Shown: in pieces, positions 8,585 to 18,674 of the stretch
Position numbering within the stretch: position 1 is the first letter of the stretch
Layout: every line of letters begins with the position of its first letter
The notes under the pieces: model-generated
Seen by the model: the letters and a program-made list of their open reading frames with translations, nothing else
Databases searched by the model: none
What the model was told of the DNA's origin: nothing
Made by a program: the position numbers and the translations under genes
Source: Salinicola halimionae
Lineage (GTDB): Bacteria > Pseudomonadota > Gammaproteobacteria > Pseudomonadales > Halomonadaceae
DNA: 64,000 bases
Direction: 5' to 3'
Assembly: GCF_003206065.1 (NCBI RefSeq)
Contig: NZ_PZJQ01000004.1
Coordinates: forward strand, 1,213,965-1,277,964

Positions 8585-9205
8585 ATGAGAGTCAGCCGTG
8601 CCCAGATGGAGGAAAACCATTGCGCCATCCTTGATGCCGCGAGCCGTCTGTTCCGTGATCGAGGCTTCGAGGCTGTGAGCGTGTCGGAAGTGATGAAGGC
8701 TGCGGGATTCACTCATGGCGGGTTTTATGGGCATTTTCGTTCCAAGGATGACTTGGTGGCGCAGGCGCTGTCTCATGCACTCGAGGTGCATCCACTGGCG
8801 CCGCAGTCGCCGGATTCGAGTTCGCTCGATCTCGACGCCATCATTGATCGCTATCTGTCGCCCCGGCATCGCGACAATGCCGCCGGGGGCTGTCCGACCG
8901 CCTGTCTCGCCGCTGAAACGCGCCACCAGCCGCTAGCCGCCAAGCGGGCACTGACCGAAGGCTTGCGTCATCAGCTCGAGAGTCTGGGTCAGGCCTCGCC
9001 GGAAGCCGAGGCCGAAGATAAACGCCGAGCGGCGATGGGCCGTTGGTCGGCGATGGTAGGGGCGGTGATTCTCGCACGCGCGGTGGATGACCCTGCGTTG
9101 TCTGACGACATCCTGGAGCAGACCCGCGAATGGCTTCATCAGGATCTTCATCAGAGCCTGCCTCAGAGTCTCTTTCAGGTTCTGCCGTCTGAAACCGACA
9201 CCTGA
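8585..9205 (+). CDS. TetR/AcrR-family transcriptional regulator
   Basis: A 206-residue one-component repressor. Residues about 10-55 form the TetR DNA-binding domain (AILDAASRLFRDRGFEAVSV, then MKAAGFTHGGFYGHFRSKDDL, of which GGFYGHF is the recognition helix end). The remaining helical domain has an AGGCPTACLAAE segment seen in a subgroup of TetR proteins that often sit beside reductases. The gene is intact although the SDR gene on its left and the aldo/keto reductase on its right are both broken, so its original targets may be gone. Confidence 0.9.
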   Translation: MRVSRAQMEENHCAILDAASRLFRDRGFEAVSVSEVMKAAGFTHGGFYGHFRSKDDLVAQALSHALEVHPLAPQSPDSSSLDLDAIIDRYLSPRHRDNAAGGCPTACLAAETRHQPLAAKRALTEGLRHQLESLGQASPEAEAEDKRRAAMGRWSAMVGAVILARAVDDPALSDDILEQTREWLHQDLHQSLPQSLFQVLPSETDT

Positions 9206-9295
9206 CGCAAGAGTGACGCTGAAACCCTCGCGTCACTCTCCGTCTTGAGTCGTTATCTGTCTTGAAATCCCCATCAGCCGCTGGAGGGATGGATC

Positions 9296-10281
9296 ATGAA
9301 GTACACCACATTTGGCAAGACTGGCCTTCGGGTCTCGCAACTGGCGCTGGGTACCGGCAACTTTGGGACCGGTTGGGGGCATGGCGCTGAAGTCGGCGAG
9401 AGCAAGGCGGTGTTCAATGCTTATGCCGAGGCGGGTGGGAATTTCATCGATACGGCGGACGTCTACCAGTTCGGTCAGTCCGAGGAAATTTTGGGCTCTC
9501 TTTTGCAGGGCCGGCGTGAAGAATTCGTGCTCGCGACCAAGTACACCAACGGCGCCACACCGAATGCCGATCGCCTCGTCACCGGTAACAGCCGCAAGGC
9601 GATGGTAGCGTCGGTGAAAGCGAGCTTGAAGCGGCTCAAGACGGACCGGATCGATCTTTATTGGGTACATCATCCGGATGGCGTGACGCCATCAGAAGAG
9701 ATTGTGCGCGGCTTCGAAGATCTGGCCAGAGCCGGTAAGATCCTTTATGCCGGGCTATCGAACTTTCCGGCGTGGCGCCTTGCGCGTGCGGTGACACTTG
9801 CCGAGTTGAATCACCTCGTCCCGATCGCTGGCGCGCAATTCGAGCACAGTCTTGTTCATCGTGATCCTGAGGCCGATCTTTTTCCGGCCTCTAGAGCGTT
9901 GGGCTTGGGCATGGTGACCTGGTCACCGTTGGGTGGTGGGGCAAATATCGTCAGGGCGAGACAGGGCGCGCCGAAGGGTTAGGTGGAAAGGTCTTTCAGG
10001 CTGAAGACTCACCACAGCGAACGCAAGTGCTTGATACCGTGCTTTCCATCGCCGATGAGCTTGGCGCGAGTGCCGATCAAGTTGCGATCGCCTGGGCCGG
10101 ATCTCACGGCGCAGTGCCGATGATTGGCCCGCGTTCGACGGCGCAGCTCGCCGGCAATCTCGGTGCGATTACCCTTGAGCTCTCAACTGAGCAGATCCAG
10201 AAACTGGATAGCGATAGTGGCTCTGGCATCCGCAGCCCCATATCTTGGGTCAACGATGAGCAGGCGAAAGTGATCGCCTAA
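9296..10281 (+). pseudogene. Frameshifted aldo/keto reductase
   Basis: NADPH-dependent oxidoreductase of the AKR family, broken in its second half. From 9296 the frame encodes an AKR N-terminus with GTGNFG, DTADVYQFGQSEEILG (catalytic Asp and Tyr), ATKYTNG and the YWVHHPD histidine. At the SPLGGG motif (9923-9940) the frame changes: the expected LLTG-K codons are partly missing, consistent with a deletion of about 10 bases at 9940/9941, and the frame reaches a stop at 9982. The second frame resumes at KYRQGETGRAEG (about 9943) and continues to 10281 with the normal AKR C-terminus (QVAIAW, VPMIGPRS). A sequencing error cannot be excluded, but a 10-base loss is not typical of one. Confidence 0.85.
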
Positions 10282-10784
10282 TTCTAAGCTGAATCGCTTC
10301 TGGCGAGGACTGGTCACGTTGGCTGCTCGGAAAACGCCTCCCAAGCAAGCTACGCAGGGTTGGCAGTGGAGCACAGTCGTTTGAATGCATGAGAGCCGTG
10401 CCCGAACGGTTGCTTCTTGGATTGCTGGCTGACTTGCTGCAATGGTATTTAGCTACTGCGGGTTAGAATTCAGTGGGAAGCACACGAAATCATCTTTGAG
10501 TAAAGGAATGTTTTCATGTCACAGCAAAAATGTCCTAAGCACGTTGAGTGTGTCGCACAGCGAATTTAACATAATAAATATTATGCGAAGTATGGCCTGT
10601 GATTGGTATTCTAGCTTGGCGCTTACCCCAAGGATTTCCAGTTCACGAAGAACGGGCCTGAATTCACGAAAACATCTCGGGTCAGTGTGGAGTTGCGCTA
10701 CGCTGAGTTGAAACAGTAAAAACTGAATCACGATGGTCTGCGACATATCGCCACACTGAAGGCGTGTTTTCTGTCATCGTCTGA
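10282..10784. other. Low-GC intergenic spacer without a recognisable gene
   Basis: The stretch, particularly about 10440-10760, is clearly richer in A and T than its surroundings and has only short open frames without recognisable domains (for example about 75 codons on the minus strand at 10519-10746). Base composition unlike its neighbours and a helix-turn-helix fragment just downstream suggest foreign DNA that has decayed. Confidence 0.5.
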
Positions 10785-10892
10785 TCAAATGCCAATTTTT
10801 CGGTACAATACCGACCGCGAAATCCCTACTTCGTTGGCGACGTCCGATGCTCGGTACGCCACTGTGCGTCGTGTCAGAGTTGTCAGCCCTGG
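10785..10892 (-). pseudogene. Helix-turn-helix fragment, possible resolvase/invertase C-terminus
   Basis: A minus-strand frame bounded by stop codons, the downstream one at 10787-10785, encodes RTVAYRASDVANEVGISRS followed by VLYRKIG. The pattern xDVAxxxGISRSxLYR is that of the C-terminal helix-turn-helix of serine recombinases and of similar DNA-binding tails. There is no upstream recombinase domain. The fragment lies directly before cyoA, on the opposite strand. It also contains a perfect 6-bp inverted repeat, TCGGTA at 10800-10805 and TACCGA at 10809-10814. Assignment is tentative. Confidence 0.35.
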
Positions 10893-10965
10893 CTAGCAGC
10901 GTATGATGCAGGCCGCTAACCGATTGTTGCAGGGCCGAAAAGCTTTCCTCCACTGGGGTCGTGAG

Positions 10966-11895
10966 ATGAGAAAAAGGAACTCCCTCAAGTATTTGAGTGT
11001 GATGACGTGGCTAGCCGCGCCATTATTGTTGAGTGGTTGTGGATCCGCTTTGATGGACCCCACCGGCCAGGTTGGCCAGGGTCTGAAATCGCTGATCATT
11101 ACAGCCTTTGGCTTGATGCTGATCGTGGTAATCCCGGTCATCGTGATGACCATCCTGTTTGCGTGGAAATATCGCGGGACCAATCTCGCGGCCAAATACA
11201 CGCCAAATTGGGAACACTCGAACATCATCGAGGTCTTTGTTTGGGCAATTCCGTGCGTCATCATCTTTTTCCTCGCCGTTCTGACATGGCAGACGTCGCA
11301 CACCTTCGACCCGCACAAGCCTATCGCCAGTGAAGACGAAACCATGACGATCGATGCGATTTCGCTCGATTGGAAATGGCTGTTCGTCTATCCGGAAGAA
11401 GGCATCGCGACGGTCAACGAGCTCGCTATCCCCGTGGATACGCCGGTTCATTTCCGTGTGACCTCGGGCACCGTCATGAATTCGTTCATGGTTCCCACCC
11501 TGGGTAGCCAGATTTACGCCATGGCCGGTATGGCCAACGACGTCTATCTGGAAGGCAATGAGACAGGCACCTTCCGCGGTCGTTCGACCCATTACAGCGG
11601 TGAAGGCTTCTCGGAAATGCTGTTCGACACCCACGTGACGTCGGATGCAGATTTCCAGGCATGGGTCGACAAGGTCAAGCAGTCCCCGGAAACCATGACG
11701 TTCCCGGATGACTACGACAAGTTGGCCAAGCCTTCGATTGCTAATCCAGTGGAATACTTTTCGCAGGTTTCGCCAGATTTCTATGGCGATCTGATCAAAA
11801 GTTACAAAGCGGGTCATGGTGGTACAGACAGCCATGACGAGCACAACGAAGCACGGGAGTCTTCAATGCCCATGAGTGCGCAGGCAGCGGAGTAA
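10966..11895 (+). CDS. cyoA: Cytochrome bo3 ubiquinol oxidase subunit II (CyoA)
   Basis: Subunit II of the terminal ubiquinol oxidase in the inner membrane. The ATG at 10966 gives 309 residues (E. coli 315) and a lipoprotein signal peptide ending in LLSGC with Cys25 as lipidation site; an open extension upstream lacks a signal. Two transmembrane helices (about 42-64 and 87-107) precede a periplasmic cupredoxin domain. The CuA ligand set of cytochrome c oxidases is not apparent, as expected for a quinol oxidase. It is the first gene of cyoABCDE. Confidence 0.95.
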   Translation: MRKRNSLKYLSVMTWLAAPLLLSGCGSALMDPTGQVGQGLKSLIITAFGLMLIVVIPVIVMTILFAWKYRGTNLAAKYTPNWEHSNIIEVFVWAIPCVIIFFLAVLTWQTSHTFDPHKPIASEDETMTIDAISLDWKWLFVYPEEGIATVNELAIPVDTPVHFRVTSGTVMNSFMVPTLGSQIYAMAGMANDVYLEGNETGTFRGRSTHYSGEGFSEMLFDTHVTSDADFQAWVDKVKQSPETMTFPDDYDKLAKPSIANPVEYFSQVSPDFYGDLIKSYKAGHGGTDSHDEHNEARESSMPMSAQAAE

Positions 11896-11899
11896 CGTC

Positions 11900-13882
11900 A
11901 TGTTCGGAAAACTCAGCTTAGATTCGATTCCATTCCATGAGCCGATCATCATGGTCACCGTGGCGGCCATCGCCCTCGGTGGTGCCATTGTGGTCGGCCT
12001 CATTACCTACTATCGCAAATGGGCTTATCTGTGGACCGATTGGGTGACGTCCATCGATCACAAGAAGATCGGCGTGATGTACTTCCTCGTCGCGCTGGTC
12101 ATGCTCGTCCGCGGTTTTGCCGACGCCATCATGATGCGGACCCAGCAGGCCCTTGCGGCCGGTGGTGCCGAAGGGTACTTGCCACCCCACCACTTCGATC
12201 AGATATTCACCGCTCACGGTGTCATCATGATCTTCTTCGTTGCCATGCCCATGGTCATCGGCCTGATGAACCTGGTGGTCCCGTTGCAGATCGGTGCCCG
12301 CGACGTGGCCTTCCCGTTCATGAACAACCTGAGTTTCTGGCTGTTTGCGGTGGGCATGATTCTGGTCAACCTTTCGCTATTCATTGGTGAATTCGCCAAG
12401 ACCGGGTGGCTGGCTTACGCTCCATTATCGGAACTCAGATACAGTCCGGACGTCGGGGTCGATTACTGGATATGGGCATTACAGCTCTCGGGGATCGGGA
12501 CGACGCTGACGGGGATCAACTTCTTCGTCACCATCCTGAAAATGCGCACCAAGGGAATGACCCTTTTCCGCATGCCGATCTTCACCTGGACGGCTTTCTG
12601 CACCAACGTCCTGATCATTCTGTCGTTCCCGATCCTGACCGTCACCATCGCCCTGCTGACCCTGGATCGTTATCTGGGCATGCACTTCTTCACCAATGAC
12701 ATGGGCGGCAGCCAGATGATGTACGTCAACCTCATCTGGGCCTGGGGGCATCCCGAAGTCTACATCCTGATTCTGCCGGCATTCGGCGTCTTCTCCGAAG
12801 TCATCGCGACCTTCACCAAGAAGCGCCTGTTCGGCTACAAGACGATGGTCTGGGCGACAGCCGCCATTACCGTGCTCTCCTTCATCGTATGGCTGCACCA
12901 CTTCTTCACCATGGGTGCGGGTGCCAACGTCAATGCCTTCTTCGGCATCATGACGATGATCATTGCGATCCCGACGGGCGTGAAGATCTTCAACTGGCTG
13001 TTCACCATGTACCGCGGGCGCATTCAGTTCACGACACCGGTACTCTGGACCATTGGCTTCATCATCACCTTTACGCTAGGCGGAATGACTGGCGTCATGC
13101 TGGCCGTGCCGGGTGCCAACTTCGTGCTTCACAACAGCCTGTTCGTCATCGCACACTTCCACAACGTCATCATTGGCGGCGTGGTGTTCGGAATGATGGC
13201 AGGCTTCACATACTGGTTCCCGAAAGCATTCGGCTTCACGCTCAGCGAAAAATGGGGCAAGCGCTCCTTCTGGTGCTGGCTGATCGGCTTCTACGTCGCG
13301 TTCATGCCGCTGTACGCGCTTAGCTTCTTCGGTGCCATGCGCCGCATGCAGTCTTACGAGCAGTCCGAATGGCAGCCGCTGATGATCGTTGCCTGGTTCG
13401 GTGCCGTGATCATCGCTTGCGGTATCGCTTGTATCGTCATCCAGCTCGTCGTGAGTATCCGTGATCGCGACAAGAACCGTGATCTGACTGGCGATCCGTG
13501 GGATGCCCGTACGCTGGAGTGGTCCACGTCCTCTCCGCCCCCGAACTACAACTTCGCCTATCTGCCCGATGTCGCGTCCATCGACAGCTACTGGGAGATG
13601 AAGCAGCAGCCGGGTGGCTTCAAACGGGAACTGGCGACCAAGTTCGAGGACATTCACATGCCCAAGAACACGGCCGAAGGTCCGATCATGTCGCTGTTCG
13701 CCCTGTTCTTCGGTTTTGCGCTGATCTGGCACATCTGGTGGCTGGTAGGCTTGGGTGCGATCGGCATGTTCGTGACGTTCATGTTCCGTATCTTCAATAA
13801 CGATACCGACTACCACGTCAGCGCTGCCGAGGTCGAAAAGACCGAGCGTGAATACCACAAACGGTTGGAGATGCAGGCTTAA
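11900..13882 (+). CDS. cyoB: Cytochrome bo3 ubiquinol oxidase subunit I (CyoB)
   Basis: Catalytic subunit that reduces oxygen to water and pumps protons. It has 660 residues (E. coli 663) and about 15 membrane helices. Visible ligands include [12 protein letters not shown] (CuB His and the cross-linked Tyr), the CuB pair in [10 protein letters not shown], and HFHNVIIGG for the two haems. The start at 11900, four bases after the cyoA stop, matches the family N-terminus [15 protein letters not shown]. Confidence 0.98.
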   Translation: MFGKLSLDSIPFHEPIIMVTVAAIALGGAIVVGLITYYRKWAYLWTDWVTSIDHKKIGVMYFLVALVMLVRGFADAIMMRTQQALAAGGAEGYLPPHHFDQIFTAHGVIMIFFVAMPMVIGLMNLVVPLQIGARDVAFPFMNNLSFWLFAVGMILVNLSLFIGEFAKTGWLAYAPLSELRYSPDVGVDYWIWALQLSGIGTTLTGINFFVTILKMRTKGMTLFRMPIFTWTAFCTNVLIILSFPILTVTIALLTLDRYLGMHFFTNDMGGSQMMYVNLIWAWGHPEVYILILPAFGVFSEVIATFTKKRLFGYKTMVWATAAITVLSFIVWLHHFFTMGAGANVNAFFGIMTMIIAIPTGVKIFNWLFTMYRGRIQFTTPVLWTIGFIITFTLGGMTGVMLAVPGANFVLHNSLFVIAHFHNVIIGGVVFGMMAGFTYWFPKAFGFTLSEKWGKRSFWCWLIGFYVAFMPLYALSFFGAMRRMQSYEQSEWQPLMIVAWFGAVIIACGIACIVIQLVVSIRDRDKNRDLTGDPWDARTLEWSTSSPPPNYNFAYLPDVASIDSYWEMKQQPGGFKRELATKFEDIHMPKNTAEGPIMSLFALFFGFALIWHIWWLVGLGAIGMFVTFMFRIFNNDTDYHVSAAEVEKTEREYHKRLEMQA

Positions 13883-13884
13883 TC

Positions 13885-14502
13885 ATGGCAACCGACACAA
13901 TCAAGCAGCACGACGCTCATGCCCACGACGGGCATGAGCACCACGACGCGGGTGCAATGAAGGTCTTCGGGTTCTGGATCTACCTGATGAGCGACCTTGT
14001 GATCTTCGGCACTCTATTCGCCACTTTCGGCGTGCTGGCCACGGCGACTGCCGGCGGTCCGACGTCCCAGGAAATCTTCGAACTGCCCTTCGTGCTGGTC
14101 GAAACCTTCCTGCTGTTGATCAGTAGTTTCACGTTCGGTCTGGCGGTGCTGGCTCAGAATGCCGGTGACCGCGGTGCCGTGCTGAAGTGGCTGGCAGTAA
14201 CCTTCCTGCTGGGCGCGGGCTTCATCTCGATGGAAATCTACGAGTTCCATCATTTGATTGCTGAAGGTGCCGGTCCGGACCGCAGCGCGTTCCTGTCGGC
14301 GTTCTTTACCTTGGTGGGGACCCACGGCCTGCACGTGACGTTCGGTCTGATCTGGATCGCGATCATGTTTTTTCAGATTTCCAAGCGTGGACTCGATAGC
14401 GTGACCATGCCGCGCATGTTGTGCCTCAGCCTTTTCTGGCACTTCCTGGACATCGTCTGGATCTGCGTCTTCTCCTTCGTCTATCTGATAGGAGCCATGT
14501 GA
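13885..14502 (+). CDS. cyoC: Cytochrome bo3 ubiquinol oxidase subunit III (CyoC)
   Basis: Subunit III of the bo3 oxidase, 205 residues with five predicted membrane helices. The N-terminus is His/Asp-rich ([15 protein letters not shown]) before the first helix [30 protein letters not shown] is the conserved heme-copper oxidase subunit III segment. It starts 2 bases after the cyoB stop and is followed by cyoD after 1 base, consistent with co-translation. Confidence 0.97.
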   Translation: MATDTIKQHDAHAHDGHEHHDAGAMKVFGFWIYLMSDLVIFGTLFATFGVLATATAGGPTSQEIFELPFVLVETFLLLISSFTFGLAVLAQNAGDRGAVLKWLAVTFLLGAGFISMEIYEFHHLIAEGAGPDRSAFLSAFFTLVGTHGLHVTFGLIWIAIMFFQISKRGLDSVTMPRMLCLSLFWHFLDIVWICVFSFVYLIGAM

Positions 14503-14503
14503 C

Positions 14504-14836
14504 ATGAGCGATATTCACACTTCGCACGACGGCGCCAGTCACGGCAGCTACAAGTCCTACATCATTGGGCTCGTGCTCTCGATCGTGTTGACGCTGATTT
14601 CGTTCGGCGTCGTCATGACCGGCAGTTTCGGCATTCCGACGATGATGATCACGGTGGTGGTTACGGCCATCATCCAGGTACTCGTGCAGTTGGTTCTCTT
14701 CATGCACTTGAATACCAAGTCCGAAGGCGGCTGGAACGTGCTTTCCTTCGTCTTCACGGCTGGCATTCTGGTGCTGATCATTGGTGGTTCGCTATGGATC
14801 ATGCACAACATCCACATCAACATGATGCTGGGCTAA
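14504..14836 (+). CDS. cyoD: Cytochrome bo3 ubiquinol oxidase subunit IV (CyoD)
   Basis: Small accessory subunit needed for assembly of the CuB site, 110 residues (E. coli 109). It has three membrane helices, with the family segment FLHLN-like in [15 protein letters not shown]. It lies directly between cyoC and cyoE in the standard order. Confidence 0.96.
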   Translation: MSDIHTSHDGASHGSYKSYIIGLVLSIVLTLISFGVVMTGSFGIPTMMITVVVTAIIQVLVQLVLFMHLNTKSEGGWNVLSFVFTAGILVLIIGGSLWIMHNIHINMMLG

Positions 14837-14844
14837 GCCCGCAA

Positions 14845-15738
14845 ATGGCCTTGAAGCCTTATTTGCTGCTGACCAAGCCCGGTATCATCTTCGGCAATCT
14901 CGTGACGGTCATCGGCGGCTATTTTCTGGCCGCCGATGACCGTTTCGAACTGTGGTTGTTCCTGGCAACGGTACTTGGCACCTCGCTGGTGGTCGCGTCC
15001 GGTTGCGTTTTCAATAACGTGATCGACCGCGATATCGACGGCCACATGGCACGCACCCAGTCCCGTGCCATGGTGACAGGCGAGATCTCGATTCCGATCG
15101 CCCTGCTACTTGGCTGCTTGTCAGGTATCTTCGGCTTCGGTTTGCTGGCATGGATGACGACGCCTTTAGCCACTGGTTTCGCGGCATTCGGCTTTGCCAT
15201 CTATGTGGGTGCCTACAGTCTTTATCTCAAACGTCACTCGGTCTACAGCACGCTGATCGGCAGTTTGTCCGGGGCTTCGCCGCCGGTGATCGGCTACTGT
15301 GCGGTAACGGGAACGTTCGATCTGGGTGCCCTGCTGTTGCTGATCATCTTCAGCATGTGGCAGATGCCTCATTCCTATGCGATCGCCATCTTCCGTTTCG
15401 ATGACTACGCTTCGGCGTCGATACCGGTGCTACCGGTAAAATGTGGCATCGCAGTGGCCAAGCGTCATATCGTGATCTACACGGTGCTGTTCGTGATCGC
15501 CTCGGTCATGCTGTCGGTTGCCGGTTATACCGGCTGGGCCTACGCCATCGTCGCCACGGCGGTAGGTCTCTACTGGCTCAGCATCACGCTCAAAGGGTAT
15601 CGCACCACCAATGATGCCGCCTGGGCCCGCAAGGTCTTTGGCATCTCGATCATGGTGGTGACGACGTTGAGCGTCATGATGTCTGTAGATAGTCGCTTGC
15701 CGATCACCGAGCCTCTGGTCTCACTCGCGTTGGGTTGA
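14845..15738 (+). CDS. cyoE: Protohaem IX farnesyltransferase CyoE (haem O synthase)
   Basis: Adds a farnesyl chain to haem B to make the haem O used by CyoB; inner membrane, UbiA superfamily. The ATG at 14845 gives 297 residues (E. coli 296). An alternative start at 14794 would overlap cyoD by 43 bases and add a His-rich stretch. The first Asp-rich motif [18 protein letters not shown] and the second-loop region [11 protein letters not shown] are present. The gene is followed by a strong bidirectional terminator shared with the ect operon. Confidence 0.95.
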   Translation: MALKPYLLLTKPGIIFGNLVTVIGGYFLAADDRFELWLFLATVLGTSLVVASGCVFNNVIDRDIDGHMARTQSRAMVTGEISIPIALLLGCLSGIFGFGLLAWMTTPLATGFAAFGFAIYVGAYSLYLKRHSVYSTLIGSLSGASPPVIGYCAVTGTFDLGALLLLIIFSMWQMPHSYAIAIFRFDDYASASIPVLPVKCGIAVAKRHIVIYTVLFVIASVMLSVAGYTGWAYAIVATAVGLYWLSITLKGYRTTNDAAWARKVFGISIMVVTTLSVMMSVDSRLPITEPLVSLALG

Positions 15739-15752
15739 TCAGCGTCTCGAAC

Positions 15753-15782
15753 AAAAAAAGACCGCCGAGGCGGTCTTTTTTT
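15753..15782. terminator. Bidirectional Rho-independent terminator between cyoE and ectC
   Basis: A GACCGC/GCGGTC stem (15760-15765 and 15770-15775) with a CGAG loop is flanked by seven A on the left and a long T-run on the right. Two convergent operons end here, so the element can serve both strands. Confidence 0.92.
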
Positions 15783-15856
15783 ATGTCGGCATCAAGAGAT
15801 CGGTATCAAGAGAACTACCGATTCTTTAATGCCCTACTTTGTGCGGAAATACCGGT

Positions 15857-16252
15857 TCAATCGTCCGCCGGTGCGTAGGAACCATCTTCACGATGGATCT
15901 CGCGACCGGTCAATGCCGGGCTGAAGACGCAGGCGACGGTCATGCCCTTCTCCTTGCCGCGCAGCCAATGCTCGTCGTGCTGGTCCAGCAGGTACATGTC
16001 GCCTGCCTTGATGGTATGAATCTTGCCATCGGCGATGGTTTCGACTTCCCCTTCACCCTCGTAGCAGAATACCGCTTCGATGTGATTCTTGTAGTGAATG
16101 TGGGTTTCCGTGCCCGGATGAATTCGGGTGATGTTGAACGAAAAGCCACAATTGTCATCGGCCAGCATCAAGCGGGTGCTGTCCCAGTTGCCGTTCTCGG
16201 CTTCGACGAAACGGTCAGTTTTTCGGCATTCGGCGAGATTACGTACAATCAT
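15857..16252 (-). CDS. ectC: L-ectoine synthase EctC
   Basis: Cyclises N-gamma-acetyl-diaminobutyrate to ectoine, the last step of synthesis of this compatible solute. It is a cupin protein of 131 residues with [32 protein letters not shown] and [15 protein letters not shown] metal/substrate motifs. The ATG at 16252 is preceded by AGGAG at a 9-base distance; an upstream in-frame TTG is less likely. It is the last gene of ectABC. No ectD (hydroxylase) or dedicated aspartokinase gene is next to it. Confidence 0.97.
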   Translation of the reverse strand: MIVRNLAECRKTDRFVEAENGNWDSTRLMLADDNCGFSFNITRIHPGTETHIHYKNHIEAVFCYEGEGEVETIADGKIHTIKAGDMYLLDQHDEHWLRGKEKGMTVACVFSPALTGREIHREDGSYAPADD

Positions 16253-16300
16253 CGATATCAACTCCTAAGGAATATATGAAATGAATGATACAGGGAGTGG

Positions 16301-16323
16301 AAAGCGGCCCGAGGGGCCGCTTT
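16301..16323 (-). other. Perfect 10-bp hairpin in the ectB-ectC spacer
   Basis: Arms AAAGCGGCCC (16301-16310) and GGGCCGCTTT (16314-16323) enclose a 3-base loop. It lies 19 bases after the ectB stop and 49 bases before ectC. There is no U-run after it on the minus strand, so full termination is unlikely. It could be an mRNA-stability or processing element that sets the EctB:EctC ratio (inference). Confidence 0.6.
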
Positions 16324-16341
16324 CTCGAGTCAACGTCGCGT

Positions 16342-17616
<1,275 letters not shown>

Positions 17617-17727
17617 TCAGTGGATGGATATCGATAGTGGAGTGATTGACTTGGGAAAGTCGCAGTGAATGCGTAAACGATCGGGCGGAAAAGCCGAGCG
17701 AGAAAACGGCCCACGACGTTAGATCCG

Positions 17728-18312
17728 TCAGCCCTGGATGCGCTGCGGGTCGAACGGACCGATCCGGACGAGATTTTCCGGGTCGTGCTCACCGCCCAAT
17801 TGATCAGTCGAGAAATATTCGCGGCTGATGAGCGGCGCCTGCCAGCGATCGGCAAGCCGTCGAAACAAGCCCCAGGAGGCCTGGTTATCTGGCGTGATCG
17901 TGGTCTCCAGGTGGTTCAACCCGGAGAGCTCCGCCCGCGTCAGCACGGCCTCCACCAGGCGTCGCGCCAAGCCTGTCCCCCGGGCCTTCTCGCCCACGGC
18001 TACCTGCCATAGAAAATAGATGTCAGGCGCTGCCGCCTTGACGTAACCGGAGACGAATCCGACGATTTCACCATCTTCCGTGGTTGCGACGGCGCAACTG
18101 TCTCGAAACTGTGTCGCCAACAGCAAGTAGGCATAGCCGGAATTGACATCGAGCGGTGGACACGCCTTGACCAACTCGTAGATCCCCCAACCGTCTTCTG
18201 TGGTGGGCTTACGAATGAAGAGTGGCATGTCAGGCTTGCCGACGACGGCGTCGGCCACGGTAGGCCTTGCCAAATCTGCCGAAGGCGTAAATGCCGGGTT
18301 GGGGTTGGTCAT
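17728..18312 (-). CDS. ectA: Diaminobutyrate acetyltransferase EctA
   Basis: GNAT enzyme that acetylates L-2,4-diaminobutyrate with acetyl-CoA, the second ectoine step. The ATG at 18312 gives 194 residues, close to Halomonas homologues that share the TPSADLARPTVADAVVG leader segment; a GTG two codons upstream is possible. The acetyl-CoA loop is WQVAVGEKARGTGLARRLVE, shown in part as KARGTGLARR. It is first in ectABC. The 115-base gap to ectB contains no obvious terminator. Confidence 0.96.
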   Translation of the reverse strand: MTNPNPAFTPSADLARPTVADAVVGKPDMPLFIRKPTTEDGWGIYELVKACPPLDVNSGYAYLLLATQFRDSCAVATTEDGEIVGFVSGYVKAAAPDIYFLWQVAVGEKARGTGLARRLVEAVLTRAELSGLNHLETTITPDNQASWGLFRRLADRWQAPLISREYFSTDQLGGEHDPENLVRIGPFDPQRIQG

Positions 18313-18420
18313 CGTCACGGTCGCTATGGCGAATTTAGGATTCAGAATAACAGTGAGTCAGCCAACCTTCAAACGACAGGTTATTTAGCCGCGCATATTC
18401 AATAAATAATATTTATATGC
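18313..18420 (-). promoter_or_regulatory. Probable promoter region of ectABC
   Basis: The stretch upstream of ectA turns A/T-rich at 18399-18417 and carries ATAAAT-AAT-ATTTAT (18402-18416, an inverted repeat). In related halophiles ect genes are induced by salt from several promoters. No -35/-10 pair is convincing here, so exact promoters are not assigned. The remaining 18422-18628 shows no gene. Confidence 0.35.
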
Positions 18421-18628
18421 AGCCGGGCTTGCGACTGCCTCGATACCCGAAGTCTAGACGACGAGCGAAGGTCCGTGAGGAAAAGTAGTCGGGGAAATCC
18501 CGGGAAGCGATGAGGTACGGGGCTTCGATGTAGCAACGACGTCAAGAGAGTGGGCTTGTGGCGACCAGCCGCCGTTGTTGCATGACTGGGGCCTGCCGAT
18601 TGACGAAATGCGATGAGGCGAAGCAATA

Positions 18629-18646
18629 GCCGCCCTGCCGGGCGGC
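18629..18646 (-). terminator. Probable terminator hairpin downstream of gor
   Basis: GCCGCCC (18629-18635) and GGGCGGC (18640-18646) form a 7-bp all-GC stem with a 4-base loop, 28 bases after the gor stop. The following minus-strand sequence is only moderately U-rich, so efficiency is uncertain. Confidence 0.5.
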
Positions 18647-18674
18647 CATTTTGACGTTCAGCGCTCGGCAATGA

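Noticed and set aside
18399-18671. A 90-codon minus-strand frame between ectA and gor.
   Set aside because: Arg/Pro/Ser-rich with no domain, no ribosome site, and it overlaps the hairpin after gor and the ect promoter region.
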